64,000 nucleotides of DNA from Micropterix aruncella (lineage: Eukaryota; Arthropoda; Insecta; Lepidoptera; Micropterigidae), in contig OX155955.1 of NCBI GenBank assembly GCA_944548615.1, positions 6,618,368 through 6,682,367 on the forward strand. Reading direction: 5' to 3'. The notes below the pieces were generated by a model. It saw only the letters and a program-made list of their open reading frames with translations, searched no databases and was not told the DNA's origin. Positions 50,139 to 60,534 of this stretch are shown here, in pieces (the first letter of the stretch is position 1; every line of letters starts with the position of its first letter). A program made the position numbers and the translations under genes.

Positions 50139-52121
50139 TTTTATTTTTTTTATATATATTTGCTTATTGATTGACGTCATGACTTTCTTCAACTTATTAT
50201 TTTATTTATCATTAGGCAGTTTTCAATTTAACGTATCTGTCCCTACCTTAGTATAGACGTCTCTTGCGATCCAGTTAGGTTTGGTTTAATTATTTATGAT
50301 ATGTTTTTAGGTGTAATTTTTGAGAAAATAAAGATTTGAGTTTGAAATTTGAAAGGACTCCGGAACTGACTACGGATCATACGTTTTATCATCGGCAACA
50401 TACGTTTATTAGATTTTTCGCCCCATTACCGGTATATCCCCTGATGGCATCGCAGCGGTGGTGGTATGGAATCGGGGTCGGCTTCCTCTCGGCCCGTATG
50501 CCTTTGCATTGTGTTGCGGAAATCCGATCCGCAATGGGCGCATCCGCGCGGAGGACCGAATCGCGGATCCGATGACGTTGCACCGGATTTGGTCATTTAT
50601 CTTTTTTCTTCGCTGTTTACTCGAAAGACGTGACGTCGTCACGCATGTACTTACCTACTCTATTAAAGTCCATTAGGGAGCACGCACGCTACTTTTTATC
50701 CACTTCCGTAGATATTCACCGAGTTTTAGATTGAGGGGAGCATTTCTGGGGCTCAATGGGGTCTGCCATTTTATAATAAAAATTTCGTTGAAAACCCATT
50801 CTAGACCCGCGCGCCAACTCCCCCTACCCTCCCCCACAACCCCAAAACCCCCAACCCCTAAGCCCAACCCCTGCCAATTCGCCAAAAATACATATATGCG
50901 CGATGGAAAATTGGCATATATATATATATATATGTATTTTTTCATGGAGATGGCAACAACAAATCGGATATCATAAAAATATGATATCCAATTTGTTGTT
51001 ACTCGCCATTAGGTGGCGGTGCAGCGCATCAACTTCTATACCGTTTAACTGATTGTCATGAACATTGGTATACATAGGTATTCGAGCACGGATAATATTT
51101 TCGCACTCTGGGCGGACGAAACTAAATTATTTCCCAACATTTTACGAAATTCTATTTATTGTAATTATTATTTTTATTATTTGCCAATTATCCTATTTTT
51201 AATTACACTTTTAAACCTATGGATACTTCCTTACTTTTTGATTATTTTTTAAATATATGACGACTTATTTCCTACAATATATTATTACATATATTGAATA
51301 ATTTTTTTTTTTGGTAAATGTAACTTAGTTATTATTAAGTAGAGTTGCTTTTTATTCTATTTTTTTTAGCTATCTTATGGTGGGAATAATATAATAATAT
51401 TGTATGCCTTTTAAATATGTATGTAAGTTTAAATTTTATTATAATTAAGGTGCAATTTTATTTAGATTTACTAAAATACATATTAATAAGCTTGAAAATT
51501 ATAATTTAAAAGGTCCCCTATCTTACCCATACCCTAGGTAAAACAAACCCAGTTGGGTGACATATTTGATTTAAAAAAAACAACGTATATGATTTTTTTG
51601 CTCTTTGTGTCATAAAACTAGAATAATGGAAACTCATTTTTAAATATCTTACCGTTGGATAATAATAATAATAATAATAGATGTAGACATAGCTGGTAAA
51701 CATTTCATTACCTGCGTCTCAATCGCGTAGTTAGTGATGTAATATGCAGTGTTGCCGAAATGAGACATTCCCTAACGCACAAAATTATTTTTTATTATCT
51801 TAGGTACATTGTTCACGAAATTGCTCTAATTTACGTGTTAGAACAATTGACCTTTAATCTCATTACGTCGAGGTCACAACGAAATTTGTCTTTTCTTTTA
51901 TTATTTCTCGGATAGCTACTTTTTAGTTTTCTACTCCAAGTCTACTCTTACAAGACTGTTCATGCTTTGTTAATGATTTTCGAAGGAAATGGCCTTTCGC
52001 TCTGCATTAATCTCTTCAATTAGAAGTGGTCGAAAGGACGGTCGGTTAATATAATTTCCTGTCGCCACTGTTTGTAGTCTCTTGACTTTGAAATTGATCT
52101 ATTTATTTCTTTGTTTCAGAA
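50139..52121. other. Intergenic DNA upstream of the aminopeptidase coding start
   Basis: 50400-50650 is GC- and CpG-rich (..GCGGATCCGATGACGTTGCA.., a CRE-like TGACGTCGTCA at about 50631). 50810-50880 is a C-rich tract. A hairpin lies at 50955-51000, and AT-rich DNA follows, with (AAT)n at 51660-51680. Overlapping open frames at 50336-50976 are not recognised. The GC-rich patch could be a regulatory region or part of a repeat. The acceptor before 52122 shows that at least the bases just upstream are intron. Confidence 0.45.
50955..51000. repeat. 20-bp hairpin, one mismatch
   Basis: AACAACAAATCGGATATCAT (50955-50974) pairs with ATGATATCCAATTTGTTGTT (50981-51000) around a 6-base loop. Confidence 0.85.
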
Positions 52122-52861
52122 ATGACTCAAGTGCACGAGCGGCTCACAATAATGGAAGGAGGACCGCCCTCGACCACTTTCTCGACGAAATCGAAAGGAG
52201 GCTTTCTCGTATCTCAGAATTTAGCCATAGTCATAGCGTGTATCTTTCTTACTTCGCTGGTAGCCACCGCGTTCATAGTGTATAATTTCGCTGCTTGTCC
52301 TAAGGAAGATCTATATTCAGAAATATTACAACACGAGTTTTTGAATAGTACGAATCACTCTGAAGTTAAATTGTTGTCTTGTAATGTAGACGCTGTCAAA
52401 AGTGAGATAACAGCAACGCAATCTTCCCAAGAAAATAATATTGAAAATGAAGGAAGTATACAACACGTTAACAAGCCGAACGTGCGGCTACCAAAATCGA
52501 TGCATCCCGTCACTTACCATCTGAAACTAGTCCCTTTCATATTCGAAGGAAACTTCACATTTAACGGCGAAATCAGTATCGTCATCAACGTAACAGTTAA
52601 TACTAAGAATATCACGATTCACGCAGCGGATCTTAATATCCACGAAAGAAAAGTTTATCTGCTCATAAATGACACGATTGATAAAGAGCATAAAATCATC
52701 AGCTACACTTATGATAGTATCAGGCAATTCTATATTCTACAATTGGAACACGGACTCAAAGCTGGAAATCTTTATAAAATCGATATGAAATATACTGGTG
52801 TTCTTAACGATGATCTTCATGGCTTCTATAGGAGTTCTTATACTGTTGGAAATTCTACAAG
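52122..52861 (+). CDS. M1 aminopeptidase, coding exon 1: cytoplasmic tail, membrane anchor, start of N-terminal domain
   Basis: The ATG at 52122 lies two bases after a good acceptor (TTTGTTTCAG, ending 52119), so this is the first coding exon but probably not the first exon of the transcript. It codes for residues 1-246 plus two bases of Arg247. Residues 1-33 are a polar tail, 34-55 a hydrophobic helix (NLAIVIAC... to FIVYNFAA), and 57-117 a Ser/Asn/Glu-rich stalk. The M1 N-terminal fold starts near LPKSMHPVTYHLKL (residues 123-136). Seven N-glycosylation sequons (starting near residues 75, 78, 144, 156, 163, 183 and 244) all lie after the helix, which agrees with an outside-facing type II protein. 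A second ATG ten codons downstream could also serve as start. The donor is AAG|GTGAGA. Splice phase 2. Confidence 0.93.
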
Positions 52862-53036
52862 GTGAGATTTACTGCATTAGAACTCGATAAGAAATTCTGA
52901 TTGAATTAATTACAGGATAACTTTAGGATTTTTACGAAAAGCAGGGGAGTTTTTTTTTAATTAACTGTTTCATTGCTTTTTAAAACTTTCGACTTCAAGA
53001 TTTATACACTTTAGCATGCGTGCAAACCAATAGTTG

Positions 53037-53930
53037 GTATATCCAAATACTTGGCATATCAAAACCCTGGATTTTGAAGGCTTTAACAGCTCCTTCGGGT
53101 TATGAAAATCGCTGTACACGCGTTTTTTTTTGACACTCGGAAACACAAAGAAGCCGTTAGGCGATAAATCGGGTGAATAAGGGCAATAAGATATTTCGAT
53201 GTGTTTCTCCTAAAAATATTCAGTTGTTTGACATGCTGTGTGAGAGCTGCGATTGTTATGATAAAGAATGTTATGATGTTTCCTTTTTTATGCCTGATTT
53301 CGTGGAAGTTTTCAGGCTAACAAATTGTCGTATACTATTCAGTGTTATCTGTTCGTCGATCCTGTAAAGGAATGGTTGCGACATTGCCAGTACAACCAAA
53401 GAACAAGCGATCATTTTTGTTTGGGAACGAACAACTCTGTGTCGTCATAGTCCATCTTGGAACGTTCAAACAGTGGATTGTTGCTTAGTTAGAGTTCATG
53501 TTAAGATATCCAAGTGTTGTCACGACGATATCGTTTACGAATTTTGCAGTTCCTCGGTGGATTTTTTGAGCATTTCCTTACACCAATTAACGTGAGCCTT
53601 TTTTTGAGGTTCGGTAAAATTAAGCAGAATCCATCGCGTTCAGATCTTTTTCAATGTTTATGCACAATCGAATGTACTACAGTCTTGGATATGCTTAAGT
53701 ATGCCTCTATCTCACTGTAAGTCACATGCCGATCTTCTTCAATCATGTTGCGCATAGCAATGATGTTTTTGTGGAACAACTGACTTTAGTCGACCTTCAC
53801 GAAATTCATCACGACCACGATGAAACTCTGCAAACCAATTTTTAACAGTATTTCCTGATGGTGTTTCATTATCAAAGCTTTGAATGGAGCGATTCTGTGC
53901 ATTGTTGTCGATTTAGTAATTTAATGAAAT
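53037..53930 (-). pseudogene. Dead mariner-family transposase (Tc1/mariner superfamily)
   Basis: Reading the - strand with frame changes gives pieces in the right order for a mariner transposase: SGNTVKNWFAEFHRGRDEF, EFREGRLKSVV, KKAHVNWCKEMLKK, then E-stop-YTTIC-stop-PENFHEIR, HNNRSSHTACQTTEYF and finally YSPDLSPNGFFVFPSV. The last block includes the third catalytic Asp of the DD34D triad. There are many stops and frameshifts, so it is not functional. It lies opposite in sense to the aminopeptidase in whose first intron it sits. Terminal inverted repeats were not clearly found, and the ends are estimates. Confidence 0.85.
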
Positions 53931-54153
53931 TTTAAAAAATCATCAATGGAAAACCTTCTCGTGAAATTTCCATTTTTTCACATAATTGCGATTTTCAATT
54001 ATGTCACAGAGTTGTCATTTACTACAATCGAACCCGCCACCCAAGAAAGGTATAACGATGTGCAGTTATTTTTTCAACCGTGGGGTGAATTCAGAGACTC
54101 AGGGCCAAATGAGTCCACCGTCTAACTACAACAACATGCCAGCAAGAAACCAA

Positions 54154-54195
54154 CGCCTTATCGCGTGATACTGGGAAGAGTCACGCGATAAGGCG
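54154..54195. repeat. Perfect 15-bp hairpin
   Basis: CGCCTTATCGCGTGA at 54154-54168 is followed after 12 bases by its exact reverse complement at 54181-54195. Unexplained; possibly the end or core of a small foldback element in intron 1. Confidence 0.8.
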
Positions 54196-54855
54196 TGGAA
54201 CCCAGCGAGCAGCCTGGCGCCTTTACTAACAGATTTTACCGGATTTCTCCATCTTCCAGTCTGGTCGCAGGTTCGAAGTCGCTTGTGCGTCTTCCTGGTG
54301 TTAGCGATAATATCGTTCCAATTTATCGCGAACCGTGTCGCCCTTTGCCCGTCTTTCACGGGATCGGGTGACCAACGTGTCTTTCAAAGAGTAGCTGACA
54401 CCAAGTCAACAACCGATCCCGCTTCTTAGGAAACGTATAAGACCCTTTCCAGACCCCCCCCCCCCCTCCCTCCCGGTTATTAGCCGTAGTGCACAGTCGA
54501 TTGGATGACGCCGCATAATGCGCGAACCGTTCAGCAGCGCCCGAAGGTAATCCGATCCACCTGCCGTGACAGGGGATCAAAAGTCCTTTCCAGGTACGAC
54601 CCTCTTCGAGGAAGTTACCAGATGGGAGTTGAATCATGAGTTGAGCCGACCAAATATGACAAGCAGGTCACATGGCCCAAGCTGCACAGCAACCGTTAGC
54701 TGCCCTGTTTACACACGGCTCTGTCAATTTTTAAGCTGCCACTGTTCACGATAATAAATGTTAAACATTTTAAGAAAATAGATCTGACACATCTCAATAG
54801 CGCCATCTGGTGGTGGTTTGCAAAAACTTTAAAAAACAACATATGTATGTTTCAG

Positions 54856-55014
54856 ATGGATTGCAACAACTCAGTTCCAACCCACGGATGCTAGGAGAGC
54901 ATTTCCTTGTTTCGATGAACCAGCTTTGAAAGCTACTTTTACAATTAGCATAGCCAGAAGCAAGAACATGTCTTCTATATCGAATATGAACATAGTTGCA
55001 ACATCGGAACCAGT
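54856..55014 (+). CDS. M1 aminopeptidase, coding exon 2
   Basis: Acceptor GTTTCAG ends at 54855 and donor GTAAGT starts at 55015. The exon completes Arg247 and continues [22 protein letters not shown] to V300 (split codon). The block [18 protein letters not shown] is one of the most conserved stretches of the M1 N-terminal domain, where the substrate N-terminus is approached. The exon is 159 nt, beginning and ending in phase 2, and fits exons 1 and 3 directly with no residue missing compared with the family pattern. Confidence 0.93.
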
Positions 55015-55189
55015 GTAAGTTATTTTTGCATTCGTTGTTAATTATTGTTCGGCGTCAGTTTTGGGTTCATATTGGGGCCCCTAAACTTATGAAGTAAAAC
55101 CTCGGCCGTACCTTTTGCATCCCGGAAGGGACGTTACACATTCTAGGGATTTATTTTATTTGCATAATGGTATACAAGTAATTACAAAG

Positions 55190-55600
55190 GTAAGCATTTT
55201 TTTTAATCATATATAAAACATAAAAACGTAAGAAATAATAAGAAAAAGAAAAAAGAGATAATTAATCACCATACAAATAAAAACATTAACACCATTGATT
55301 TTAGTCATCACATGAGTAATACTATATTCCTCCAGTGAGTAGAACGCCTTATCTGTGGGATACTTCTTAAGGTTGGTATCTGTGAGATACTTCTTAATCT
55401 TAAGTAGGGTCTGTGAGATACTTTTTAAGGTTAGGTTTGGTTGGAAGAGATTATCGTATGATAATAAGCCCGCCCGTTGTGAAATTTCACAATAAAGAGC
55501 AGAAACAAACAAACAGACAAGGCGGCTCTTAAACACGCCAAGTGATTGCGATTGTCGAATGTGATCGCTAAATTTGCTGGAAACCGCTTGGCCCGCGACA
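55190..55600 (-). pseudogene. LINE 3' fragment (C-terminal end of a reverse-transcriptase ORF)
   Basis: The - strand reads SSKFSDHIRQSQSLGVFKSR and, further on, KYLTDTNLKKYPTDKAFYSL followed by EEYS. Both match the usual C-terminal pattern of CR1/Jockey-type ORF2 proteins (..FK.RLK.YL.DKAFYS.EEF..). A short internal duplication, 'CTGTGAGATACTTCTTAA'-like at about 55380 and 55410, is also visible. The rest of the element is missing (5' truncation). Confidence 0.6.
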
Positions 55601-55739
55601 TATGACTAGCCTCTCCGACTTGGATAATGCATGGCTCACCGAACTTAGCTTGCTTCGGATTCTTGTTGGATAGCGGTGATCTTACACTTCAAGTTCGGCA
55701 AGATTTTTGCGAACGTACAGCGCTACTTCTATTATATAG

Positions 55740-56000
55740 ATGGACGGCGGCGTCATTGCGCACACATATCTAAACGTCACTCGTACGTATCAAGCATCAC
55801 TTGCGCTTTTGTGCGGACGAGATCCATCTGAAAAATGGAGATATGACGATGATAAAATAAATGTTGGAATAAAGCCATCAGATATGTCGATGATACAGAA
55901 TTATTTATTAAAAGTCCCCAACGCCTCCAAATTCTCGGGGATAAAGTCAAAAAGCCAAAATATGCATGGGTTTAAATCTATTCTAGCTAAAAGACAGTAG
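55740..56000 (+). other. Small open frame of unknown nature (86 codons)
   Basis: An ATG at 55740 opens 86 codons (MDGGVIAHTYLNVTRTYQAS...). It has mixed, protein-like composition: NVT sequon, CGRDPSEKWRYDDD, then a basic C-terminus. I do not recognise a family. It lies inside an aminopeptidase intron between LINE fragments, so a remnant of a mobile element is the most likely reading. Confidence 0.25.
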
Positions 56001-56439
56001 TGACTGATAAACCCAAGAAGTATAGAGAATATTTCCTGATTTAGATACCTTGACAGCTGGGTTAACCTTGGAGGAAGTCAGCTGTTCTTTCAAATAAAAG
56101 TACGCATAGAAATGGGCCGAGGAAATACTACAAGTACGAGGAGCAAAGTACTTGTTTGATAAAACCTCGAACTGAAAATGAAGATACACTTCAAGTGTAG
56201 CATGTATAACATGGACATATACACAAGTACACGTACACATTACATATGTACACATGGACATGGATATTTCGTGTATTAACATGGACACACGCCATCATGA
56301 CCAGACTGGAGGCTTTTGAGACTCAGATTAATCATCGCATTCTGGTTGCAAATGATTAACAGCTGCAATTGCTATACGTTTGTTGACATCTAGTTTATTG
56401 TTTCAAAAGCTCGATTACTACTGCATTAGAAGTTAAGAT

Positions 56440-57010
56440 CTTAGCTTAATGTAATTTACATATGCGGATGAACGCAAGCCACCAAAGTCCAAATAGATTA
56501 TTTTATCCCCCGAAAATTACTAAAGGAATATCGCAAGGTTCTATTCTGGGGCCTTTCCCTTTTCTAGTATAGATCAATGTTATACCAGCTTGCATGATGT
56601 CAGATAACTATGAAATTGTACTGTTATAAGATGAAACTTCACTAATTTTCAGCAATGCAAACTTTGAACCTAGTCAAACTAATCGGTGCTACCATGGGAA
56701 ACCTAGGTATATGGTTTCAAGTAAACCGATTATCTCTCGATGGGTCCAAATAAAACGCTATATCTCTCTTCAGTCGTCCTACGGTGTTAACGTCTTAGAA
56801 TAGGTCATCATTCCAAATTTTTACGTGTACATATTGATAGAAATCTGCGATGGTCAACTGACTTAAAAGAACTGAGCGAAAAATTTGGCAGTGCCACATT
56901 TGGCATAAAAAAATGTTATGGGGTTTAAAGCCGCCAAATCTGTTAACTTTGCTTATTTCCATCCATATTATGACTTCTATTCTGATAAATAGATAAACAC
57001 TTGATAAGTG
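56440..57010 (+). pseudogene. Decayed reverse-transcriptase fragment (CR1/Jockey-type LINE)
   Basis: On the + strand, GISQGSILGPFPFLV-stop-IN matches the RT block G.PQGS.LGPLLF..YIND. LGIWFQVNRLSLDGSK and FLRVHIDRNLRWSTDLKELS follow in the order expected downstream of the catalytic site. Several in-frame stops show it is dead. Confidence 0.7.
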
Positions 57011-57438
57011 CGTTAAATACATATTTATTAAAAATTAAATAATAATAATTTATTATCTAAAATATTTAAACATCATAATTTATTAACGAGAGCAATTGAG
57101 ATTTAAGATACAACGGTCCCTTTTCTATCAGATTCTTTTTTTTATTTCAATGTATTTATTAGTGTTACAGTAAAATCAATAATAACATAAATATTTGAAC
57201 ACAGCTGATTGAAATATTACTTTCGCGAAGTATATATACTTCTAATGGTAATTACAAGAAAGTGTTGAAAATGTATCTTTGTATTTTAATCTTCATTTGT
57301 CATTCATTATTTTTAATGTCCTCATCCTTGCTGATTCTATTACTATGTCTTCTTTTTTCTCTCCTGTCTTCCGTTTTATGTGTCTTTCCTGGAATTCCTT
57401 GTTAAACTGAGATAATATTCTTACCTATTGTTTACCAG

Positions 57439-57732
57439 TGAAGGAATGGAAGGCTACGTATGGGACCACTACGCTAAGTCTTTACCAATGTCGACCTATC
57501 TGGTCGCCTTCATCGTCTGCGACTTTGCCAAGCTCCGCGATGGAAACTTCACAGTTTGGGCTCGCGACGATGCCATTAAATCGGCTGCCTACGCCCTCGA
57601 AGTCGGACCCAAGATACTTAAATTTTATGAGAAATTCTACCAGATCTCCTTCCCACTGCCCAAGATCGACATGATCGCCTTGCCTGACTTCAACGCAGGC
57701 GCTATGGAGAATTGGGGACTGCTGACATTCAG
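57439..57732 (+). CDS. M1 aminopeptidase, coding exon 3: GAMEN exopeptidase motif
   Basis: Acceptor TTTACCAG ends at 57438 and donor AG|GTATTT follows 57732. It encodes EGMEGYVWDHYAKS, then LPMSTYLVAFIVCDF, and ends in DFNAGAMENWGLLTFR. GAMEN (residues 387-391) holds the free N-terminus of the substrate and is diagnostic for M1 exopeptidases. The exon has 294 nt with phase 2 on both sides. An ATG-initiated frame read back into the intron (from 57428) is only intronic read-through, since the acceptor defines the exon start. Overlapping open frames on both strands here are shadows. Confidence 0.95.
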
Positions 57733-58248
57733 GTATTTCGTTTTATTGGCAGACGATTTAGTATAACCAGACGATATGCAGCCCAATAAGTCCAGATGTT
57801 TACATATCGTCGCTCTGTATGTGAGACCTCGTACATACCAACAAGCAAACATTTCGTAACATAGAAAAAACTGAATAACTTCTTTCAAGAAATGTTTTTT
57901 TATTTGTGTAAATAGGACAAAAATTTAAAAAAAATACATATATTTGCTATACTAAAGATTAAAACTGACAGAATTGTTTGCGAGGAATTACTACTAAGCA
58001 TCTCAATAGTTCATAAAATCATTAACTCATGCCTACGAGATGCCACTGTAAAGAGAGTTAAAACAAAAGTGAGTGATTTAGGCCCTTGGTACATGAAAAA
58101 GACGGAGCGTGATTTTTCACCAATAACATAAAAAAAAACGGAAAGTCGAGTTTTTGGCGCGTACGCGGTCTCACATATAGATCGACGATATATTCTATAG
58201 AAAACTGGTTGTTGATGACTGATTATTATCAAATTGATGGTTAGAATA

Positions 58249-58467
58249 CATGAAAGTTTGTAAGAATGTATGTATGGATGTTTGTTACTCTTTCACGCAA
58301 AAACTACTGAATGGATTTTGATGAAACTTTACAATAATATAGCTTACACATCAGAATAACACATAGGCTATAATTTAAAAAGATCATCATTATCACATTT
58401 TTCCATCACCACGCAGTGTGATGCATTTTTCCATCACCACGCAGGGTGAAACCGTAACGCAGCTAGT
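58249..58467 (+). mobile_element. Non-autonomous Helitron-like repeat, 3' part
   Basis: The stretch TTTGTTACTCTTTCACGCAA followed by AAACTACTGAATGGATTTTG is a common lepidopteran dispersed repeat (recognition from memory). It ends GCAGCTAG|T at about 58464-58467, the CTAG-then-T terminus expected of a Helitron. A direct duplication of TTTTTCCATCACCACGCAG (about 58397 and 58426) lies near its end. No TC-type 5' end was found, so the left limit is approximate. Confidence 0.5.
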
Positions 58468-58701
58468 AATAAATAATGGAGAGCTAGCGTTGTGTTTCAC
58501 CAGATCGAGTGTTTCTTTCGAACGAGTTGTGCCTGCTCTCCGTTTTCTGCGTGTTATAAAATACGTAAATCTAGCTGTACAAATTTTAGCGGTAGCTATG
58601 CTTGAATATTAAAGTTGTGAAGATTGTTAAAAAATAGGTAAAAGTATAATTTGGTTATGCTTTATATTTTAAAATCGAAGACTATCGCGGTTGTTTGACA
58701 T

Positions 58702-58867
58702 TATAAATACGATAGAAAACGAATTTACCGCGTCAAATTTGTAGCACCCGACGTTTCGGTGACGTTGCAGCCGCCGTTGTCCCACGACAACGGCGGCTAC
58801 AACGTCACCGAAACGTCGGGTGCTACAAATTTCACGCTTTAAATTCGTTTTCTATCCTATTTATAAT
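58702..58867. repeat. Compact foldback palindrome
   Basis: The core arms 58735-58780 and 58787-58832 are reverse complements over 46 bp with one mismatch, around a 6-base centre. The symmetry continues outward with small differences (ATTATAAATA..GATAGAAAACGAATTTA versus its complement). Its left flank (from about 58676) and left arm match the terminal sequence of the element at 44345-46476, so it looks like a deletion derivative made of its ends. Confidence 0.85.
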
Positions 58868-58934
58868 GCTTTATATTTATTTACACAAATGAACAATGAA
58901 GTAATGCCATCGATGACATAGGGTATCAATTGCT

Positions 58935-59520
58935 CAATTCCATAGTACGTTTTGGCGACACTTCTACGCCGGCGACATACAAGGGATGCTGATAGCATTG
59001 TCCGGCGAAACGAATAGCAAATTTATTTGGCCATATATGTATATTAACTGATTGATTATAAAAACCCAATAATTACAACAATGACTCTAAGTTATTAGTG
59101 CAATCTAACGCATATCTTTATAGGCTGATTACATCACAGAAATAATACGCAGATATAGAATGCCGTTTATTAGTCTATCTGAACGTTAAAATGTGTAATT
59201 ATTAAGTATTAAAACCTGTGAACCAAATTAAAAACTGACATCCATATGTTAATAATAATAAATAATGAAGGCTATGATTTAAAAATTTCTTTGATATGAT
59301 ATTATCATTTTATTTCGAGATACTTAGGTTACCATATAGGCGTGTTTAGAGCGCAATCTATAATGCGCCGACATACTGAACATACTGAACATAAAAGAAA
59401 ATTTATCACTGTTTGTAACAATGAGAGCCATGTAAATAAACGCTGCATTTCGTGTTAAAATCCTAGCTGCTGAAACGTAGTATGGCATTGAGCAATGTAA
59501 TAACCTATATAATCGATGTT
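58935..59520 (+). repeat. Unclassified dispersed repeat, copy 3
   Basis: Shares blocks with 8330-9550 and 29500-29690: GGCGAAACG..AGCAA-TTTATTTGGCCAT, GATTGATTATAAAAACCCAA followed by TAATT, GTTTAGAGCGC-ATC, and CATTTCGT-GTTAAAAT up to TAATAACCTATATAAT. Order and orientation are the same in all copies. No coding region is seen. Confidence 0.65.
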
Positions 59521-59604
59521 ATTACCCAAAGAAGCGAGGAATGATGACGTCACAACAATATCTAATGCTTCATGACTACATTGTCATTTTCTTAAATTTT
59601 CCAG

Positions 59605-59788
59605 GGAAACAGCGATGCTGTATGATAAAGATGTATCAGCAAGATCGATGATGGCTCGAGTCGCGGCTGTGGTAGCTCATGAGTTAGCCCATCAGTGGTT
59701 CGGAAATCTGGTCACTCCTGAATGGTGGTCTGACCTGTGGCTCAACGAGGGTTTTGCTAGCTACCTTGAGTATCTTGGTATTGACTCC
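59605..59788 (+). CDS. M1 aminopeptidase, coding exon 4: zinc-binding active site
   Basis: Acceptor TTTTCCAG ends at 59604 and donor GTAAGT starts at 59789. The exon carries RETAMLYD and then the catalytic core [17 protein letters not shown] and [17 protein letters not shown]. His423 and His427 are zinc ligands, Glu424 the general base, and Glu446 the third ligand, spaced 18 residues after HEXXH. All key residues are intact, so the enzyme should be active. The exon starts with one base completing Arg398 and ends in phase 0. Confidence 0.97.
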
Positions 59789-60534
59789 GTAAGTCTATAA
59801 CTATTCCAAAAATAAATACTTAAATAAGGACTACATACATACTATGTTTTACGAAAGAGAAGTATAAGAATTGTGAAAGAAAAAAGTGTATAATATAGAT
59901 GGGGCGAGTAATCCTAAATTATGGCTTCTAACGGCAAATCGTGAATATTATTATTTGGGTGTTTTTAGACTAATTTGACTTTCCTTAATACGAATATGCC
60001 CGGAGCAAAATCAAATTTTGCCTAGAATTTAAGATGGCGTCTTACCTTGGATTTAAGTGTGGTTTCTGTTCCTTTCACTTCAAAATGCTGGTCAAGGTGT
60101 CCGTTTCGAGGTTTTTAGGGTCCCCGAGTGCAATAAAACGGGTCTCAGGACCAATCGATAACTGGAAGTGATGTTTACAAAATGGCGGCGGCAACCAAAT
60201 TTTCAAGATCAATCGGTGGTGGTGAATTTTTGACACCAAATAATGATAATTTCCGGAGGACGCGGCCATTATTATCCTGGATATGGTCACTTCCAGTCAC
60301 CGAATGCTTCTCATGTGTCTCATCGTGTCTGGCAACTCGAAAAATACAATAACTAGGCACCATAGAAATTGATCTAGTGCATGTACCGCTAGATATATAT
60401 ATGTCTACTTCCGGTTACCTACATAGATCCTAAAATACATACTTCGGGTATCTCGATATCTTCGCGGTCCTCCGAATTGTAGTTAACAACCATAAGAACA
60501 AATTCAATAACTTCTGAAACCAATTTTGTTTTAT

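Larger units (their letters stand above)
52862..54855 (+). other. Aminopeptidase intron 1
   Basis: GT/AG intron of 1994 bp. It holds a decayed mariner on the - strand (about 53037-53930), a 15-bp perfect hairpin at 54154-54195 and a GC-richer block to about 54640 that is not recognised. The rest shows nothing clear. Confidence 0.85.
55015..57438 (+). other. Aminopeptidase intron 2
   Basis: GT/AG intron of 2424 bp. It holds a LINE 3' fragment on the - strand (55190-55600), a small open frame of unknown nature (55740-56000) and a decayed reverse-transcriptase stretch on the + strand (about 56440-57010). The remainder is AT-rich and unremarkable. Confidence 0.85.
57733..59604 (+). other. Aminopeptidase intron 3
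   Basis: GT/AG intron of 1872 bp. It contains a Helitron-like tail (about 58249-58467), a compact palindrome (58702-58867) and a copy of an unclassified dispersed repeat (about 58935-59520). The first 500 bases show nothing recognisable. Confidence 0.85.

Noticed and set aside
50336..50676. Three overlapping open frames in the GC-rich patch
   Set aside because: Overlap in several frames on both strands as expected of GC-rich DNA with few stops; no recognisable domain.
54126..54637. Two - strand open frames in aminopeptidase intron 1
   Set aside because: No recognisable protein features; kept only as an unexplained GC-richer block.
57438..57888. Extra frames overlapping aminopeptidase exon 3
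   Set aside because: Shadow frames on both strands; the GAMEN-bearing frame and its splice sites decide.
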